Assembly (NCBI RefSeq): GCF_025655475.1
Contig: NZ_JAHTIK010000001.1
Coordinates: 2,690,896-2,736,338, forward strand
DNA: 45,443 nucleotides
Origin: Kitasatospora sp. DSM 101779
Lineage (GTDB): Bacteria > Actinomycetota > Actinomycetes > Streptomycetales > Streptomycetaceae
Direction: 5' to 3'
In this document: piece by piece, positions 15,312-23,264 of the stretch
Position numbering within the stretch: position 1 is the stretch's first letter
Layout of the letters: every line of letters starts with the position of its first letter
Made by a program: the position numbers and the translations under genes
Notes under the pieces: generated by a model
What the model was told of the DNA's origin: nothing
Database searches by the model: none
Seen by the model: the letters and a program-made list of their open reading frames with translations, nothing else

Positions 15312-16406
15312 TTACTGCAGGCCCGCGGCCTTGCAGCCCTCGGCGTAGGCGCCGGTGCAGATGTCGGCGGCGGTGTACAGCTTGTCGGCGATCACGGTGT
15401 CCTTGATGTTGGCCTTGGTGACGACCTTCGGGTCGAGCAGCTTGGCCGGGATGCCCTTGTTGGTGTCGCTGTCGATGCTGGCGGCGGCGATCGACTTGAC
15501 GTCCTTGCCCTGGAGCAGGGCGACGGCGAGCTCGGCGGCCGAGTCGGCCAGCGGCTTGTACGCCTTGTAGATGGTGTACGACTGCTCGCCGCTGACGAGG
15601 CGCTGGATGGCGTCGAGGCCCGCGTCCTGGCCGCCGACCGGGACGTTGATGCCCGCGGACTTCAGCTGGGTGATGATCGCGGCGGCCATGCCGTCGTTGG
15701 CCGAGTAGACGGCCTGGAAGCCGTCCTTGCCGAGCTGGGTGATCGCGGCGCCGATCTTCTGGCCGGCCACGGTGGGCTTCCACTCACCGGACTGCTCGTA
15801 GACGACCTTCTTGACCTTGCCGTCGAGGACCTTGTGCGCACCGGACTTGAACTTGCCGGCGTTCGGGTCGGCGTCGTCACCGTTGATCATGACGATGTTG
15901 GACTCGGCGGCCTTGGCGCCCAGGGCGTCCAGCAGGGCCTGGCCCTGCAGCTCGCCGACCTTCTCGTTGTCGAAGGAGACGTAGGCGGAGACCGGGCCGG
16001 TGGCCAGGCGGTCGTACGCGATGACCTTGACGCCCTTGTCGGCCGCCTCCTTCACCCAGGACTGGGTGGAGGCCGCGTCGAACGCGTCCAGGATGATCAC
16101 CTTGACGCCCTGGGCGATCAGGGTGTCGAACTGCTGCTTCTGCTTGGCGGCCGAGCCCTCGGCGTTGCTGTACTTGACGGTGCAGTCGCCGCACAGCTCC
16201 TTGACCTTGGCCTCGATGAACGGCTTGTCGAAGGACTCGTAGCGGACGGAGGACGCGTTCTCCGGGAGCAGCAGGCCGATCGACTTGCTGTCGCCGCCCT
16301 TGGCGTCGTCCTTCTTGTCGCTGCCCGCCTTGCCACAGGCGGCCATGGAGAGGGCCATCGAAACAGCAGCGGTGCCGATGACAGCGCGACGCATCATTGC
16401 GTTCAT
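15312..16406 (-). CDS. xylF: Sugar-binding lipoprotein (xylose type)
   Basis: Extracytoplasmic substrate-binding lipoprotein of 364 residues (periplasmic binding protein family 4, XylF/RbsB type). The signal peptide ends in a lipobox SMAACG, with the lipidated Cys near residue 24. Family features include IGLLLPENASSVRYESFDKP at the start of the mature fold, VIILDAFDA, VIAYDRL, VYSANDGMAAA and VPVGGQDAG. Four further Cys (CGDC, and CTG with EGC near the C-terminus) could form disulfides. The ATG at 16406 has GGGAGG upstream. Stop is TAA. It is the first gene of the importer operon, downstream of the ROK regulator. Confidence 0.9.
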   Translation of the reverse strand: MNAMMRRAVIGTAAVSMALSMAACGKAGSDKKDDAKGGDSKSIGLLLPENASSVRYESFDKPFIEAKVKELCGDCTVKYSNAEGSAAKQKQQFDTLIAQGVKVIILDAFDAASTQSWVKEAADKGVKVIAYDRLATGPVSAYVSFDNEKVGELQGQALLDALGAKAAESNIVMINGDDADPNAGKFKSGAHKVLDGKVKKVVYEQSGEWKPTVAGQKIGAAITQLGKDGFQAVYSANDGMAAAIITQLKSAGINVPVGGQDAGLDAIQRLVSGEQSYTIYKAYKPLADSAAELAVALLQGKDVKSIAAASIDSDTNKGIPAKLLDPKVVTKANIKDTVIADKLYTAADICTGAYAEGCKAAGLQ

Positions 16407-16430
16407 GGTGGGGGTGCCTCCCTGACAGTG

Positions 16431-16516
16431 CCGCAACCTTGCGGCGAGGTTGAGTGGAGTCAACCCGGCCCGCACCTTGTCGTCAATAAGTAAAACCGCA
16501 ACTGCGGTGATCCGAA
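16431..16516 (-). promoter_or_regulatory. Promoter and operator region of the xylF operon
   Basis: On the minus strand, -35 TTCGGA (16516-16511), 17-nt spacer and -10 TTACTT (16493-16488) are a fair promoter. The spacer holds the palindrome ACCGCAACTGCGGT (16495-16508, plus-strand sequence). Further toward the gene are GGTTGA-N6-TCAACC (16448-16465) and CCGCAACCTTGCGG (16431-16444). The two CCGCA...TGCGG elements resemble each other and are candidate sites for the adjacent ROK repressor. Confidence 0.45.
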
Positions 16517-16560
16517 CCCTTTCGTTATCTTCCTGAAGGCGAAGCCGAGATCAAACGACC

Positions 16561-16595
16561 TCGGCCCCCGCCTGCCGGAACAGGTCGGGGGCCGA
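16561..16595 (-). terminator. Terminator of the ROK regulator gene
   Basis: Stem TCGGCCCCCG-CCTG / CAGGTCGGGGGCCGA with one bulged base and a 6-nt loop, 43 nt after the ROK stop on the minus strand. Confidence 0.65.
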
Positions 16596-16638
16596 TCGGC
16601 GCAGCTCAGAGGGGGCTCAGAGGCTGCTCGCGGGCCAC

Positions 16639-17841
16639 TCAGGCACTGGACGCGGACGCCAGCCCGGTGTGCCGGATCGCGCCCGATTCACCCATCTCGC
16701 TCATCACCAGGGCCAGCGCGCCGAGCACCTCCGCGCGGCCGCCGAGCGTGCCCGGGACGACCGAGAGCTGCCGCGCAGCGCTCGGGATCGCGTACCGCGC
16801 CACCGAGTCCCGGATCGGGGAAAGCACCAGCTCACCGGCCTCCGCGAGCTCGCCGCCGAGGATCACCCGACGCGGGTTCAGCAGGTTGCACAGGGTGGCG
16901 ACGCCCGAGCCGATCTGCCGTCCGGCGTCCGCGATGACCCGCCGGCAGCCGAGGTCGCCCTGCTGCGCCAGCTGCACCACCTTCGTCAGCGTCAACTCAC
17001 CGGGGTGGCTCGCGTTCAAGAGGTTGAGCAGGTAGCGCGAGCCGACGAAGGTCTCCAGGCAGCCGCGGTTGCCGCACCGGCAGACCGGTCCGGCCTCGTC
17101 CAGCGTGATGTGCCCGATCTCGCCGGCGGTGCCGCCGGGGCCCCGGTAGATCTGCCCGTTGATGACCAGTCCGGAGCCCACGCCGCTGGCCACCTTGATG
17201 TACGCGAGGTCGCTCAGGCCGCGGCCCGCACCCCACACCAACTCGCCCAGCGCGCCCAGGTTGGCGTCGTTGTCGACGTACACCTGCATGCCCAGGCGCT
17301 GGGAGAGCTCCCGGCCCGGGTTGACGCCCGTCCAGCCCGGCAGGATCGCCGTCGAGCCGAGCGCGCCGGTCTCCACGTCGATCGGGCCGGGCACGCCCAG
17401 ACCCACGCCGATCACCTTGTCCGGCCGGAACCCGGCCTGCGACAGCAGCCGCCCGACCAGCGTCTCGGCCCGGTCGAAGCCCTGCTGCGCCGACACGTCG
17501 GTGTCGATCGGCTCGCTCTCCTCGGCCAGCACACGGTGCGCCAGATTGCCCACCGCGACCCGCAGATGGGTGTGGCCGAAGTCGACGCCGACCACGATCC
17601 CGGCGTCCCCGCTGAGCGAGACGCTGCGCGCCCGTCTGCCACCCGAGGAGGTGTCGGCCACCACGACGGTGCCGCTCTCCTTCAGCTCGCGGACGATGTT
17701 GGACACCGTGGCCGCCGACAGCCCCGTGGACCTGGCGATCTCGGCCTGGGTGAGCGAGCCGGCCATCCGCACGGCCCGCAGCACCCTCTCGAGGTTCGCC
17801 CGGTGCAGCGACGACTGCGATCCCGGCGTGTCCATCGACAT
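16639..17841 (-). CDS. rok7B7: ROK-family transcriptional repressor (Rok7B7-like)
   Basis: DNA-binding sugar sensor of 400 residues. The N-terminal winged helix (about 10-70) contains SLTQAEIARSTGLSAATVSN. The ROK domain follows with VVGVDFGHTHLRVAVGN, VDNDANLGALGE, GGTAGEIGHITLDE and the zinc-binding CRCGNRGCLE, so the structural zinc site is intact. The ATG at 17841 has GGGAGGG upstream; a second ATG lies at 17835. Its place directly upstream of the xylose-type importer matches rok7B7 of S. coelicolor, a pleiotropic regulator of xylose uptake, carbon repression and antibiotic production. Orthology is inferred from family and gene order. Confidence 0.88.
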   Translation of the reverse strand: MSMDTPGSQSSLHRANLERVLRAVRMAGSLTQAEIARSTGLSAATVSNIVRELKESGTVVVADTSSGGRRARSVSLSGDAGIVVGVDFGHTHLRVAVGNLAHRVLAEESEPIDTDVSAQQGFDRAETLVGRLLSQAGFRPDKVIGVGLGVPGPIDVETGALGSTAILPGWTGVNPGRELSQRLGMQVYVDNDANLGALGELVWGAGRGLSDLAYIKVASGVGSGLVINGQIYRGPGGTAGEIGHITLDEAGPVCRCGNRGCLETFVGSRYLLNLLNASHPGELTLTKVVQLAQQGDLGCRRVIADAGRQIGSGVATLCNLLNPRRVILGGELAEAGELVLSPIRDSVARYAIPSAARQLSVVPGTLGGRAEVLGALALVMSEMGESGAIRHTGLASASSA

Positions 17842-18171
17842 GATTCACCCTCCCAGGGCACGGGAACCCGACCGCTCCCGTCCCTGCCGCGCCCTTGCGG
17901 CGGAGCTCGTTGTGGCCGGCCGGGCCGTCACCCTGCGGTGTCGAATCCTCAACCGGGCGTTCATCTTCAACTTCTGAACTCTAAGCTCAGCCAAGTCCGC
18001 AATACAGAGTCAAGGGCGAAGGCAGATCGTTGCGAAACCTCAGCCGCCGCCCTACGTCGAGTGTCGTAGCCGAACGCCCGAACCGCCCGACAGCCCCGGA
18101 AATCGCAGGTCCGCGCGGGGGACGCTCGTGAAAGGATGCCCCCAACCAAGCCTGACGAAGGAGTCCTGCGA
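17842..18171. other. 330-nt divergent intergenic region between ROK and pepN
   Basis: Holds the promoters of both genes. The central part (about 17940-18040) is AT-richer than its surroundings. I see an imperfect inverted repeat CTGAACT-CTA-AGCTCAG (17974-17990, 6 of 7 pairs) on the ROK side and CTACG-N8-CGTAG (18052-18069) on the pepN side. No convincing -35/-10 pair could be assigned. The pepN ribosome site GAAGGAG is at 18157-18163. Confidence 0.5.
17974..17990. promoter_or_regulatory. Inverted repeat upstream of the ROK gene
   Basis: CTGAACT-CTA-AGCTCAG, about 135 nt before the ROK start, in an AT-rich patch. It is a possible autoregulatory operator, but does not match the palindromes before xylF. 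Confidence 0.3.
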
Positions 18172-20754
18172 GTGCCTGGCACCAACTTGACCCGTGAGGA
18201 GGCCCGTACCCGGGCCGCACTCCTGCATGTGGAGTCGTACGACATCGAGCTCGACCTGGGCTCGGCCCCCGAAGGGGGCACCTTCCGGTCCACCACCGTG
18301 GTCCGCTTCTCCGCCACCACCCCGGGTGCCGCCACCTTCATCGACCTGGTCGCGCCGAGCGTCTCCGAGATCGTGCTGAACGGCGAGTCGCTGGACGTCG
18401 CCAACTTCGCCGACAGCCGGATCGCACTGCCCGCCGTCCAGGCCGAGAACGAGCTCCGGGTGGTCGCCGACTGCGCCTACACCAACACGGGCGAGGGCCT
18501 GCACCGCTTCGTCGACCCCGTCGACGGCGAGACCTACCTGTACACCCAGTTCGAGGTCCCGGACGCCCGCCGGGTGTTCGCCGCCTTCGAGCAGCCCGAC
18601 CTCAAGGCGGCCTTCCGCTTCACCGTGACCGCCCCGGCGGGCTGGGTCGTGGTCTCCAACTCCCCCACCCCCGAGCCGGCTGGCGAGGGCGCCACCCGCA
18701 CCTGGGCCTTCGAGCCCACGCCGCGGATGTCGACCTACGTCACCGCACTGGTGGCCGGCCCCTACGTGGGCGTCTTCGACGAGTACGCCAACGGTGACCA
18801 GCGGGTGCCGCTGGGCGTCTACTGCCGTCCCTCGCTGCGCGAGTTCCTGGACGCCGAGGCGATCTTCGACGTCACCAAGCAGGGCTTCGACTACTTCCAG
18901 GAGAAGTTCGACTTCGCCTACCCGTTCGCCAAGTACGACCAGCTGTTCGTCCCGGAGTTCAACGCCGGCGCGATGGAGAACGCGGGCGCCGTCACCCTGC
19001 GTGACCAGTATGTCTTCCGTTCCAAGGTCACCGACGCCTCCTACGAGATGCGCGCCGCGACGATCCTGCACGAGCTCGCCCACATGTGGTTCGGCGACCT
19101 GGTGACCATGGAGTGGTGGAACGACCTCTGGCTGAACGAGTCCTTCGCGACCTTCGCCGAGGCCGTCTGCCAGGCCGAGGCCCCCGGCTCCAAGTGGCCG
19201 CACTCCTGGACGACCTTCGCCAACCAGATGAAGACCTGGGCGTACCGGCAGGATCAGCTGCCGTCCACCCACCCGATCATGGCGGAGATCAACGACCTGG
19301 AGGACGTCCAGGTCAACTTCGACGGCATCACCTACGCCAAGGGCGCCTCGGTGCTCAAGCAGCTGGTCGCCTACGTCGGCCAGGACGCCTTCTTCCAGGG
19401 CGTGCAGGCCTACTTCAAGCGCCACGCCTGGGGCAACACCACCCTCCCCGACCTGCTCGGCGCGCTCGAGGAGGCCAGCGGCCGCGACCTGCGGACCTGG
19501 TCGAAGGCCTGGCTGGAGACGGCCGGCATCAACGTGCTCCGCCCCGAGCTGCGGATCAACACCGACGGCGAGATCGAGTCCTTCACGGTCCTCCAGGAGG
19601 CCCCCGCGCTGCCCGCTGGCGCCCGCGGCGAGGCCGTGCTGCGCCCGCACCGGATCGCGATCGGCCTCTACGAGCTGGTCGACGGCGCCCTGGTCCGCAC
19701 CGACCGGATCGAGCTCGACGTCGACGGCCCGCGCACCGAGGTCCCGGAGCTGGTCGGCCGGCACCGCCCCGCCGTCCTGCTGCTCAACGACGACGACCTG
19801 TCGTACGCCAAGGTCCGCCTCGACGAGGACTCGCTGGCCGTCGTCACCGGCCACCTCGGCGACTTCGCCGACTCGCTGCCGCGCGCCCTGTGCTGGGCCT
19901 CCGCCTGGGACATGACCCGCGACGGCGAGCTCGCCACCCGCGACTACCTGGCGCTGGCCCTCTCCGGCCTGCAGCGCGAGTCCGACATCGGCGTCGTGCA
20001 GTCCGTGCAGCGCCAGGTCAAGCTCGCCCTGGAGATGTACGCCGACCCGGCCTGGCGCGAGGAGGGCCTGCAGCGCTGGGCCGCCGCCGCCGAGGAGCAG
20101 CTGCGCGCCGCCGCCCCCGGCAGCGACCACCAGCTCGCCTGGGCCCGCACCCTGGCCGCCGCCGCCCGCACCGACGCCCAGCTCGGCCTGCTCGCCGGCC
20201 TGCTCGACGGCTCCGAGGTGATCGAGGGCCTGGCCGTCGACACCGAGCTGCGGTGGAGCCTGCTGGCCCGCCTGGTCGCCACCGGCCGCGCCGACGACAA
20301 GGCCGTGGACGAGGAGCTGGTGCGCGACAACACCTCATCCGGCCAGGAGCACGCCGCCAGCTGCCGGGCCTCCCGTCCGACCGCCGAGGCCAAGGCCGAG
20401 GCGTGGGCCTCCGTGGTGGAGTCCGACAAGCTCACCAACTACGTGCAGGAGGCCGTCATCGGCGGCTTCCAGCAGCCCGACCAGCGCGAGCTGATCGCCG
20501 CCTACCGCGAGAAGTACTTCGCCGCGGTGAAGGGCGTCTGGGAGAGCCGCAGCCACGAGATCTCGCAGCAGATCATCGTCGGCCTGTATCCGTCGTACCA
20601 GGTCGAGCAGGCCACCCTGGACGCCACCGACGCCTGGCTGGCCTCCGCCGACCCGGCGCCGGCCCTGCGCCGCCAGGTCGTCGAGTCCCGCGCCGGCATC
20701 GAGCGCGCCCTCAGGGCGCAGGCCGCCGACCGCGCGGCCGGCGAGCGGCACTGA
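18172..20754 (+). CDS. pepN: Aminopeptidase N (M1 zinc metallopeptidase)
   Basis: Cytoplasmic 860-residue peptidase that removes N-terminal residues from peptides. It has the exopeptidase motif GAMEN (266-270), the zinc site HELAH (300-304) with the third ligand Glu in WLNESFA (E323), and a conserved Tyr in ITYAKGASVL. The C-terminal ERAP1-like helical domain covers the last ~330 residues. The GTG at 18172 is chosen because GAAGGAG lies 8 nt before it; the frame is open to an ATG at 18136 without a site. No signal peptide. It is transcribed alone, divergent from ROK and convergent with the sensor kinase. Confidence 0.95.
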   Translation: MPGTNLTREEARTRAALLHVESYDIELDLGSAPEGGTFRSTTVVRFSATTPGAATFIDLVAPSVSEIVLNGESLDVANFADSRIALPAVQAENELRVVADCAYTNTGEGLHRFVDPVDGETYLYTQFEVPDARRVFAAFEQPDLKAAFRFTVTAPAGWVVVSNSPTPEPAGEGATRTWAFEPTPRMSTYVTALVAGPYVGVFDEYANGDQRVPLGVYCRPSLREFLDAEAIFDVTKQGFDYFQEKFDFAYPFAKYDQLFVPEFNAGAMENAGAVTLRDQYVFRSKVTDASYEMRAATILHELAHMWFGDLVTMEWWNDLWLNESFATFAEAVCQAEAPGSKWPHSWTTFANQMKTWAYRQDQLPSTHPIMAEINDLEDVQVNFDGITYAKGASVLKQLVAYVGQDAFFQGVQAYFKRHAWGNTTLPDLLGALEEASGRDLRTWSKAWLETAGINVLRPELRINTDGEIESFTVLQEAPALPAGARGEAVLRPHRIAIGLYELVDGALVRTDRIELDVDGPRTEVPELVGRHRPAVLLLNDDDLSYAKVRLDEDSLAVVTGHLGDFADSLPRALCWASAWDMTRDGELATRDYLALALSGLQRESDIGVVQSVQRQVKLALEMYADPAWREEGLQRWAAAAEEQLRAAAPGSDHQLAWARTLAAAARTDAQLGLLAGLLDGSEVIEGLAVDTELRWSLLARLVATGRADDKAVDEELVRDNTSSGQEHAASCRASRPTAEAKAEAWASVVESDKLTNYVQEAVIGGFQQPDQRELIAAYREKYFAAVKGVWESRSHEISQQIIVGLYPSYQVEQATLDATDAWLASADPAPALRRQVVESRAGIERALRAQAADRAAGERH

Positions 20755-20760
20755 CCCGTT

Positions 20761-20796
20761 CCGGCGGCCGGGCGGCACACCCCGTCCGGCCGCCGG
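20761..20796. terminator. Bidirectional terminator between pepN and the sensor kinase
   Basis: Perfect 11-bp arms CCGGCGGCCGG / CCGGCCGCCGG around a 14-nt loop, placed between two convergent stops 57 nt apart. Confidence 0.65.
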
Positions 20797-20811
20797 CCCT
20801 CACGCCGCGGC

Positions 20812-22326
20812 TCATGTCCGCGGCGACGGCACGGCCGGCAGCCGGACGGTGAAGACGGTGCGGCCCGGCCGGCTCGCCGCCTCCACCGTGCCGCCGTGCG
20901 CCTGCACGACCGCCTGCACGATCGCCAGGCCGAGCCCGGTCGAGCCGGTGGCCCGCGACCGGCCCCGGTCCCCGCGCACGAACCGCTCGAAGACCCGGTC
21001 CGCCAGCTCCGGCGGGATGCCCGGGCCGGTGTCGGCGACGGACAGCCGCACCTCCGCGCCCACCCGCTCCAGGGCGAGCTCCACCACGGTGCCGGGCGGT
21101 GTGTGGGTGCGGGCGTTGGCCAGCAGGTTGGCCGTCACCTGGCTCAGCCGGCCGGCGTCCCCACGGACGAGCACCGGCTCCTCCGGCAGCACCAGCCGCC
21201 AGCGGTGGTCCGGCCCTGCGGCGCGGGCGTCGGCCACGCCGTCCAGCGCGATCCGGGTCAGGTCGACCTCCTGGTCGGCCAGCGGCCGTCCGGCGTCCAG
21301 ACGGGCGAGCAGCAGCAGGTCCTCGACGATGGCGCCCATCCGCCCGGCCTCGGCGCCGATCCGCTCCAGCGAGTGCACCACCGGTTCCGGCACCTCACCC
21401 GGGTGGCGCAGCGCCAGCTCGGCGTGCCCCCGGACGGCGGCGACCGGGGTGCGCAGCTCGTGGCTGGCGTCGGCGGCGAACGCCCGCAGCCGTTCCTCCA
21501 CCGCGTGGCGTCGGGCGAGCGCGGCACCGACGTGGCCGAGCATCCGGTTGAGCGCGGCGCCCACCCGGCCGACCTCCGTCGCCGGGTCGTCGTCGGGCAC
21601 CCGCTCGGAGAGGTCGACGGCGCCGCTCGCGAGCGGCAGGGTGCTGACCCGCTCGGCGGTGGCGACCACCCGGTCCAGCGGCCGCAGCGACCAGCGGACC
21701 CAGAGCGCGCCGGCCACCCCCGCCGCAAAGACCGCGATCGCGAACACCGTCAGCTCCAGGGTCGTCAGACGCTCCACGGTGTCCTCGACCTGATGCAGCG
21801 GCAGGCCGCTGACCAGCACGTCGCCGTCCCGGCCGGCGACCGCCTGCATCCGGTACGGGCCTTCGAGGCCGGACAGCCGGACGGTGCGCGCCGGGCCGCC
21901 GACGGGCAGCGCCACGAGGGCGCGCTGGTCGGCTGCGGAGAGGTCGACCCGGTCGTCGGCGTTGGGGCGGTCGGCGTCGTCGGCGTCCCCGTCCACCACG
22001 CCGGCCGCGGTGGCCCGGCCGTCCAGCAGCCGGGCGCCGAAGGTGCCGGGGGGCTGCGCCCGGGTGTCGGCGCCGCCCTGGCCGGTGTGCTCCAGACTGG
22101 CGGCGTACCGCCCGCCGGTGTCGGCGAGCTGCTGGTCCAGCCGGTCGACCAGGAAGTGCCGCAGGGCCGCGGTGGTGGCGAAGCCGACCGCGGCGCAGGT
22201 GACGACCAGCAGCACCAGCAGTCCGGCGATCAGCCGGGCCCGCAGGGTCCGCGGCACGAGCCGACCCGCGCGCGCCCGCAGCCGGGCGGCGCCCGGCCGG
22301 AGGGTTCGCGGCCGAGCGGCCGTCAC
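20812..22326 (-). CDS. HAMP-containing sensor histidine kinase
   Basis: Membrane sensor of 504 residues. An Arg-rich N-terminus leads to TM1 (LIAGLLVLLVVTCAAVGFAT), an extracytoplasmic sensor domain of about 130 residues rich in Asp (DGDADDADRPNADDRVDLS), TM2 (TVFAIAVFAAGVAGALWVRW) and a HAMP linker. The H-box with the phospho-accepting His is DASHELRTPVAAVRGH, then N-box NLLANARTHT, DTGPGIPPEL and GSTGLGLAIV. The GTG at 22326 overlaps the response regulator stop (GTGA). The acidic loop could bind cations, but that is inference. The pair is divergent from the flavocytochrome genes and probably controls them. Confidence 0.92.
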   Translation of the reverse strand: MTAARPRTLRPGAARLRARAGRLVPRTLRARLIAGLLVLLVVTCAAVGFATTAALRHFLVDRLDQQLADTGGRYAASLEHTGQGGADTRAQPPGTFGARLLDGRATAAGVVDGDADDADRPNADDRVDLSAADQRALVALPVGGPARTVRLSGLEGPYRMQAVAGRDGDVLVSGLPLHQVEDTVERLTTLELTVFAIAVFAAGVAGALWVRWSLRPLDRVVATAERVSTLPLASGAVDLSERVPDDDPATEVGRVGAALNRMLGHVGAALARRHAVEERLRAFAADASHELRTPVAAVRGHAELALRHPGEVPEPVVHSLERIGAEAGRMGAIVEDLLLLARLDAGRPLADQEVDLTRIALDGVADARAAGPDHRWRLVLPEEPVLVRGDAGRLSQVTANLLANARTHTPPGTVVELALERVGAEVRLSVADTGPGIPPELADRVFERFVRGDRGRSRATGSTGLGLAIVQAVVQAHGGTVEAASRPGRTVFTVRLPAVPSPRT

Positions 22327-23039
22327 GCGGGCGCCTTGATCAGGTAGCCGGCACCGCGCACGGTGTGGATCATCGGTGTCCGGCCCGCGTCGATCTTCTT
22401 GCGCAGGTAGCTGATGTACAGCTCCACGACGTGCGCCTGCCCGCCGAAGTCGTACGACCAGACGGCGTCCAGGAGCTGCGCCTTGCTCAGCACCTGCCGG
22501 GGGTGGTGCATCAGGTGGGCGAGGAGCGCGTACTCGGTGGGGCTGAGGTCGATCGGCTCGCCGCCGCGGGTGACCTCGCGGGCCCGCTCGTCGAGGACGA
22601 GGTCGCCCAGCACCAGGGCGTGCCCGGGAGGCTGCCCGGCGGGTGCGGGCGGGGCCGCGCGGCGCAGCAGTCCGCGCAGCCGGACGACCACCTCGGCCAG
22701 GCTGAACGGCTTGGTGACGTAGTCGTCGCCGCCCGCCGCGATCCCGGCGATCCGGTCCTCGACGGCGTCCCTGGCGGTGAGGAAGAGCACCCGCACCTCG
22801 GGCTGCGCGGCGTGGATGCGGCGCAGCACCTCCATGCCGTCGAGGTCGGGCAGCATCATGTCGAGCACCACGGCGTGCGGCCGCCAGGCGGCCGCGGTGC
22901 GGACGGCGCCCTCGCCGGTGGTCTCGCCGAGCGCCTGCCAGCCCTCGTAGCGGAGCGCACCGCAGACCACCTCGACCAGGTCCGGTTCGTCGTCGACGAC
23001 GAGGACCCGCCAGGCCTGCCGGTCGGCGGAGTCGTCCAT
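22323..23039 (-). CDS. OmpR-family response regulator
   Basis: DNA-binding regulator of 238 residues paired with the downstream kinase. The receiver domain has the acidic pair in VLVVDDEPD, the phosphorylation Asp in VVLDMMLPDLDG, Thr in FLTARD and Lys in YVTKPFS. The winged-helix domain (about 140-236) includes IDLSPTEYALLAHLM, VWSYDFGG, VVELYISYLRKKID and TVRGAGYLIK. The ATG at 23039 has GAGGGAG upstream. A TGAGA direct repeat with 11-bp period lies in the promoter region it shares with the ferric-reductase-like gene, as expected for an OmpR-type site. Confidence 0.93.
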   Translation of the reverse strand: MDDSADRQAWRVLVVDDEPDLVEVVCGALRYEGWQALGETTGEGAVRTAAAWRPHAVVLDMMLPDLDGMEVLRRIHAAQPEVRVLFLTARDAVEDRIAGIAAGGDDYVTKPFSLAEVVVRLRGLLRRAAPPAPAGQPPGHALVLGDLVLDERAREVTRGGEPIDLSPTEYALLAHLMHHPRQVLSKAQLLDAVWSYDFGGQAHVVELYISYLRKKIDAGRTPMIHTVRGAGYLIKAPA

Positions 23040-23086
23040 GGTGCTCCCTCGGTACGTTGTCAGGGCTCTCATTCTGGCCCGCCGCG

Positions 23087-23103
23087 ATGAGAAAGCGCTG
23101 AGA
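23087..23103. promoter_or_regulatory. Phased direct repeat: candidate response-regulator site
   Basis: ATGAGA (23087-23092) and CTGAGA (23098-23103) repeat with an 11-bp period, one helical turn, as OmpR-type dimers bind. A third CTGAGA (23196-23201) forms part of CTCAG-N6-CTGAG (23185-23200) nearer the flavocytochrome start. Both lie between the divergent response regulator and redox operon. Confidence 0.5.
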
Positions 23104-23264
23104 TCCGGCGGCGCCGCCCGGACCCCTCGTACCGGCCTCGACCTGCGGAGACACACCTCCCGGCGGCTGTCGGGGCGCTTCGCACTCAGAGGCAACTGAG
23201 AGCTTGCGGTGCCATCGTGGGCCACCTCGGCGGTACTCGCCGCCGGGTTCGAAGGAGGTTCCCG

